52,458 nucleotides of DNA from Spirochaetia bacterium (lineage in GTDB: Bacteria; Spirochaetota; Spirochaetia; DSM-16054; Sediminispirochaetaceae): positions 1 to 52,458 of the forward strand of contig JAIPFV010000008.1 of NCBI GenBank assembly GCA_021736475.1, written 5' to 3'. Every line of letters starts with the position of its first letter. Within the stretch, counting starts at the first letter, position 1. The position numbers and the translations under genes were made by a program. The notes beneath the pieces are model-generated. The model saw only the letters and a program-made list of their open reading frames with translations, was not told the DNA's origin and searched no databases. Of this stretch, positions 51,701 through 52,458 are shown one piece after another.

Positions 51701-52011
51701 TCCTCGTTGCCGGTGAAAGTTCGTATGAGTCTGCCGTCTGAGTTCCACAGCTTGAGTGTTTTGTCGTTGGAGGCGGTCAGGATGAGGCTGCCGTCGGGGC
51801 TGTAGGAGATCGTCATGATCTTGTCGTAATGCCCGTCCTGTAGCACGATTTCCACCGGCGCGTTTTCCTCGTAGCTTTCATAATCCACGAGTTCGGGTAG
51901 GTCTTCCGGGCCTTCTATGTGGGTCGGTGGGCCGGACACGCAGGCGGAGAAGAAGAAGAGCGTGAGGACAGCAGAAACTAACGCACTAACGAAATGATAT
52001 TTGTTTTTCAT
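48766..52011 (-). CDS. Lipoprotein with ~14 WD40 repeats and a C-terminal caspase (C14) domain
   Basis: The 1081-residue protein has a lipobox (FFFSAC, Cys24), then about 14 WD40-type repeats (residues ~50-645, marked by FSPDG and LW/IW endings; some in the middle are degenerate), enough for two seven-bladed propellers. A linker and a beta domain (about 650-810) follow, then a caspase-fold peptidase (about 835-1070) with the catalytic pair His914 (LAGHGF) and Cys963 (DTCQSG). It is predicted to be membrane-anchored outside the cytoplasm, which is unusual for caspase-like enzymes. The propellers probably recognise a partner or substrate. It is co-transcribed with the DUF4384 gene. Start has GGGGGAAC before the ATG. 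Confidence 0.88.
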   Translation of the reverse strand: MKNKYHFVSALVSAVLTLFFFSACVSGPPTHIEGPEDLPELVDYESYEENAPVEIVLQDGHYDKIMTISYSPDGSLILTASNDKTLKLWNSDGRLIRTFTGNEDTVSSAVFSPDGRYIACDSGNHINLWSIDGRLVRKFEGHTNKVLHLAFSPNGLYIASGGGDRTVRLWSIEGELLKTFTKHDSFVSGLCFSPDGRYIASSGGSRELGQIIKVYATSGQEVARFGHEELEHFFFSRDGTRITFLTKIEVVRGIYNGMKVITRGLKDGYEREIEIDEHLRSLAVSPDGEMIAGGTFSNTLKIWDRNWNKLHQLPRGMRVNSLSFSPDGKSLVYAEGEDTHMESDHTFSLVDLSALGTEDDTRHIVRTRKIRGYLKPATDMAVTSDGKFFAHSMGRIVNLWNTSRKKVRVLGGYSKEVSFVEFAENSELLLAGSRSMIKVWDTRGQLVTSFGRYGVQYKGAHFLQGSGGLLCTTSQDGIEVRSIEGDIENIIEAKEMKNFELLSVSPDGRFFLMTNSGGDDIHLWTIEGSYIRSFKGHDDDVMSLAFGPDGNYFVSGGRDRKVIVWDLERGAVKILSGFSNKVTTVAFSRDGHYVAGGGSDRRTRVWNTKDYSLETEFEQKDEVVKVGFVTGSVASISRNGTIMIRDLSGAKRGYLELTAFTNGEWFVRHSGGSFDCSSKGYEHLRFVKGLSVIRPDQLWERFFSPDLVISFLRGDNPETRNFEDVYDSVPKVAMKIERHYGEGDPRLEVTVAPRGDNTTTGDYFILHNGRIVDEKVRGIEVVASEKLKRYTITLNKGKNTVQAGIYDKTNTVYGISGVEIIYYEPKHFPLPDMHILSVGVSTYRDAAISLKSPSQDAQELAEVIREIGDKLYDEVEVKTLIDQEGIRESILGELEKISAQAVETDVVILFLAGHGFVEDGIYYFLPYDTDIIELAETAISVENLGSYVKKIPAKKIAVFLDTCQSGAAVKSLGRMAMSRSIDEERQIARLAKAQGIAVFSASAADEYAYEIPQLGNGIFTYSIIETLKTKRNEIAIKGNISLGKLLSSVQRITSDTAYKYLGIEQSPSMYMFGDDFYLGQY

Positions 52012-52302
52012 TGTTCCCCCGGCAATTACGACATATGAAACCTGCGGGTACTGATAATTATATTACCCCACATTAGGTTCAGGAGCAACAAAAAAATCAT
52101 TAGGAAGTTACCACTGCTTAAAATGGGCGCGGTGGGGCCATGTAGCACAAGTTTAGCTAAAAGACATAAATTTTCACAAAAGTCAAAAAGCAAATACTAA
52201 ACAGATGATTCTCAATGTATCAGAGTTTCTCACATGAGAAGCTTTTATCATGGAAATTGAAAAATTCTCTGACTGTTATATGGGGCGAAGCATTTTTTAA
52301 AA
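52012..52302. other. Gene-free AT-rich stretch upstream of the caspase gene
   Basis: I see no convincing gene. On the minus strand a TATAAT lies at 52062-52057, about 45 bases before the caspase ATG, but no good -35 box stands 16-18 bases before it. A TTCTCA-CA-TGAGAA inverted repeat lies at 52226-52239. Confidence 0.45.
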
Positions 52303-52333
52303 TAAAAAAAACACCCTGTTAATTAGGGCGTTT
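52303..52333 (-). terminator. Rho-independent terminator on the minus strand
   Basis: Read on the minus strand, ACGCCCT (52331-52325) pairs with AGGGTGT (52317-52311), including one G-T wobble, around a seven-base loop, and then eight T follow. It lies immediately after the stop codon of the partial gene at the window edge. Confidence 0.8.
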
Positions 52334-52458
52334 TATTGCTTGTGAAATAAGGTGTTATATTGCTGCAGAAAGGACTTGGTCTCCGGGAGCAGGCTTCCTG
52401 CCTTTACCCTCCGACCCACATCCTCTCCTACAGCCGCATCCCTGCGGCTGTGTGCTTC
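52333..52458 (-). CDS. C-terminus of a protein cut by the window edge
   Basis: The last 41 codons of a minus-strand frame lie in the window (EAHSRRDAAVGEDVGRRVKAG at the visible start, ending NTLFHKQ). A terminator directly follows the TAA, which supports a real gene end. The fragment is basic and polar and shows no family motif I recognise. It is upstream of the caspase gene on the same strand, but the terminator separates the two. Confidence 0.4.
   Translation of the reverse strand, partial: EAHSRRDAAVGEDVGRRVKAGSLLPETKSFLQQYNTLFHKQ

Overview
The window looks like the chromosome of an anaerobic or microaerophilic spirochaete (Spirochaeta/Sediminispirochaeta-like). I infer this from gene content, not from a marker gene: a complete Rnf complex, two chemoreceptors, CheW, a metallo-beta-lactamase-fold ODP-type di-iron protein, c-di-GMP enzymes, DsrE proteins and a large WD40-caspase lipoprotein. 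There is no rRNA, tRNA, CRISPR array, intact insertion sequence or phage gene.

Layout. 0-7.2 kb: the start of a small membrane protein gene, an ATP-grasp ligase overlapping a CocE/NonD hydrolase, then two divergent paralogous XRE-cupin regulators; the second leads an operon with threonine dehydrogenase (tdh) and glycine C-acetyltransferase (kbl). 7.2-12.8 kb: rnfCDGEAB plus an RseC-family gene on the minus strand. 13-19 kb: ilvB-ilvN-leuC-leuD-ilvD, with overlapping genes and a promoter and palindrome upstream. 19-27.4 kb: an MCP facing an ODP-diguanylate cyclase pair, two carbohydrate deacetylases (one a lipoprotein, one with an FHA-like domain), and a PAS histidine kinase whose mRNA looks nearly leaderless. 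27.4-28.8 kb: cysK under a CymR-like Rrf2 regulator. 29-34.6 kb: a copper-type locus on the minus strand: response regulator, kinase, Met-rich SHOCT protein, 34-residue membrane peptide, DUF302, SHOCT peptide and CopB ATPase. 34.7-41.1 kb: HD-GYP phosphodiesterase, a receiver-kinase and its LuxR-type regulator, then receiver-MCP-CheW with a strong terminator. 41.2-47.6 kb: an accessory region of small secreted or redox proteins (flavodoxin-like, two DsrE, peroxiredoxin-like, thioredoxin-like, two exported proteins) mixed with decayed genes. 47.7-52 kb: a DUF4384 protein and a lipoprotein with about 14 WD40 repeats and a caspase domain with an intact His/Cys dyad.

How the genes work together. 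Rnf couples ferredoxin and NAD to an ion gradient. tdh-kbl turns threonine into glycine and acetyl-CoA. The ilv-leu operon makes branched-chain amino acids. The signalling genes suggest that oxygen or iron, copper and unknown ligands are read out through chemotaxis and c-di-GMP.

Most interesting: (1) a duplicated promoter-secreted protein-membrane winged-helix module, one copy of which has lost its first gene and keeps only a nine-codon scar; (2) several other genes reduced by deletion (cysteine desulfurase, ferredoxin-like, Cache sensor, alpha/beta hydrolase); (3) the two-propeller caspase lipoprotein with its DUF4384 partner; (4) operator-like repeats in the copper locus and before the receiver-MCP-CheW genes. 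All motif calls were made by eye; no similarity search was run.
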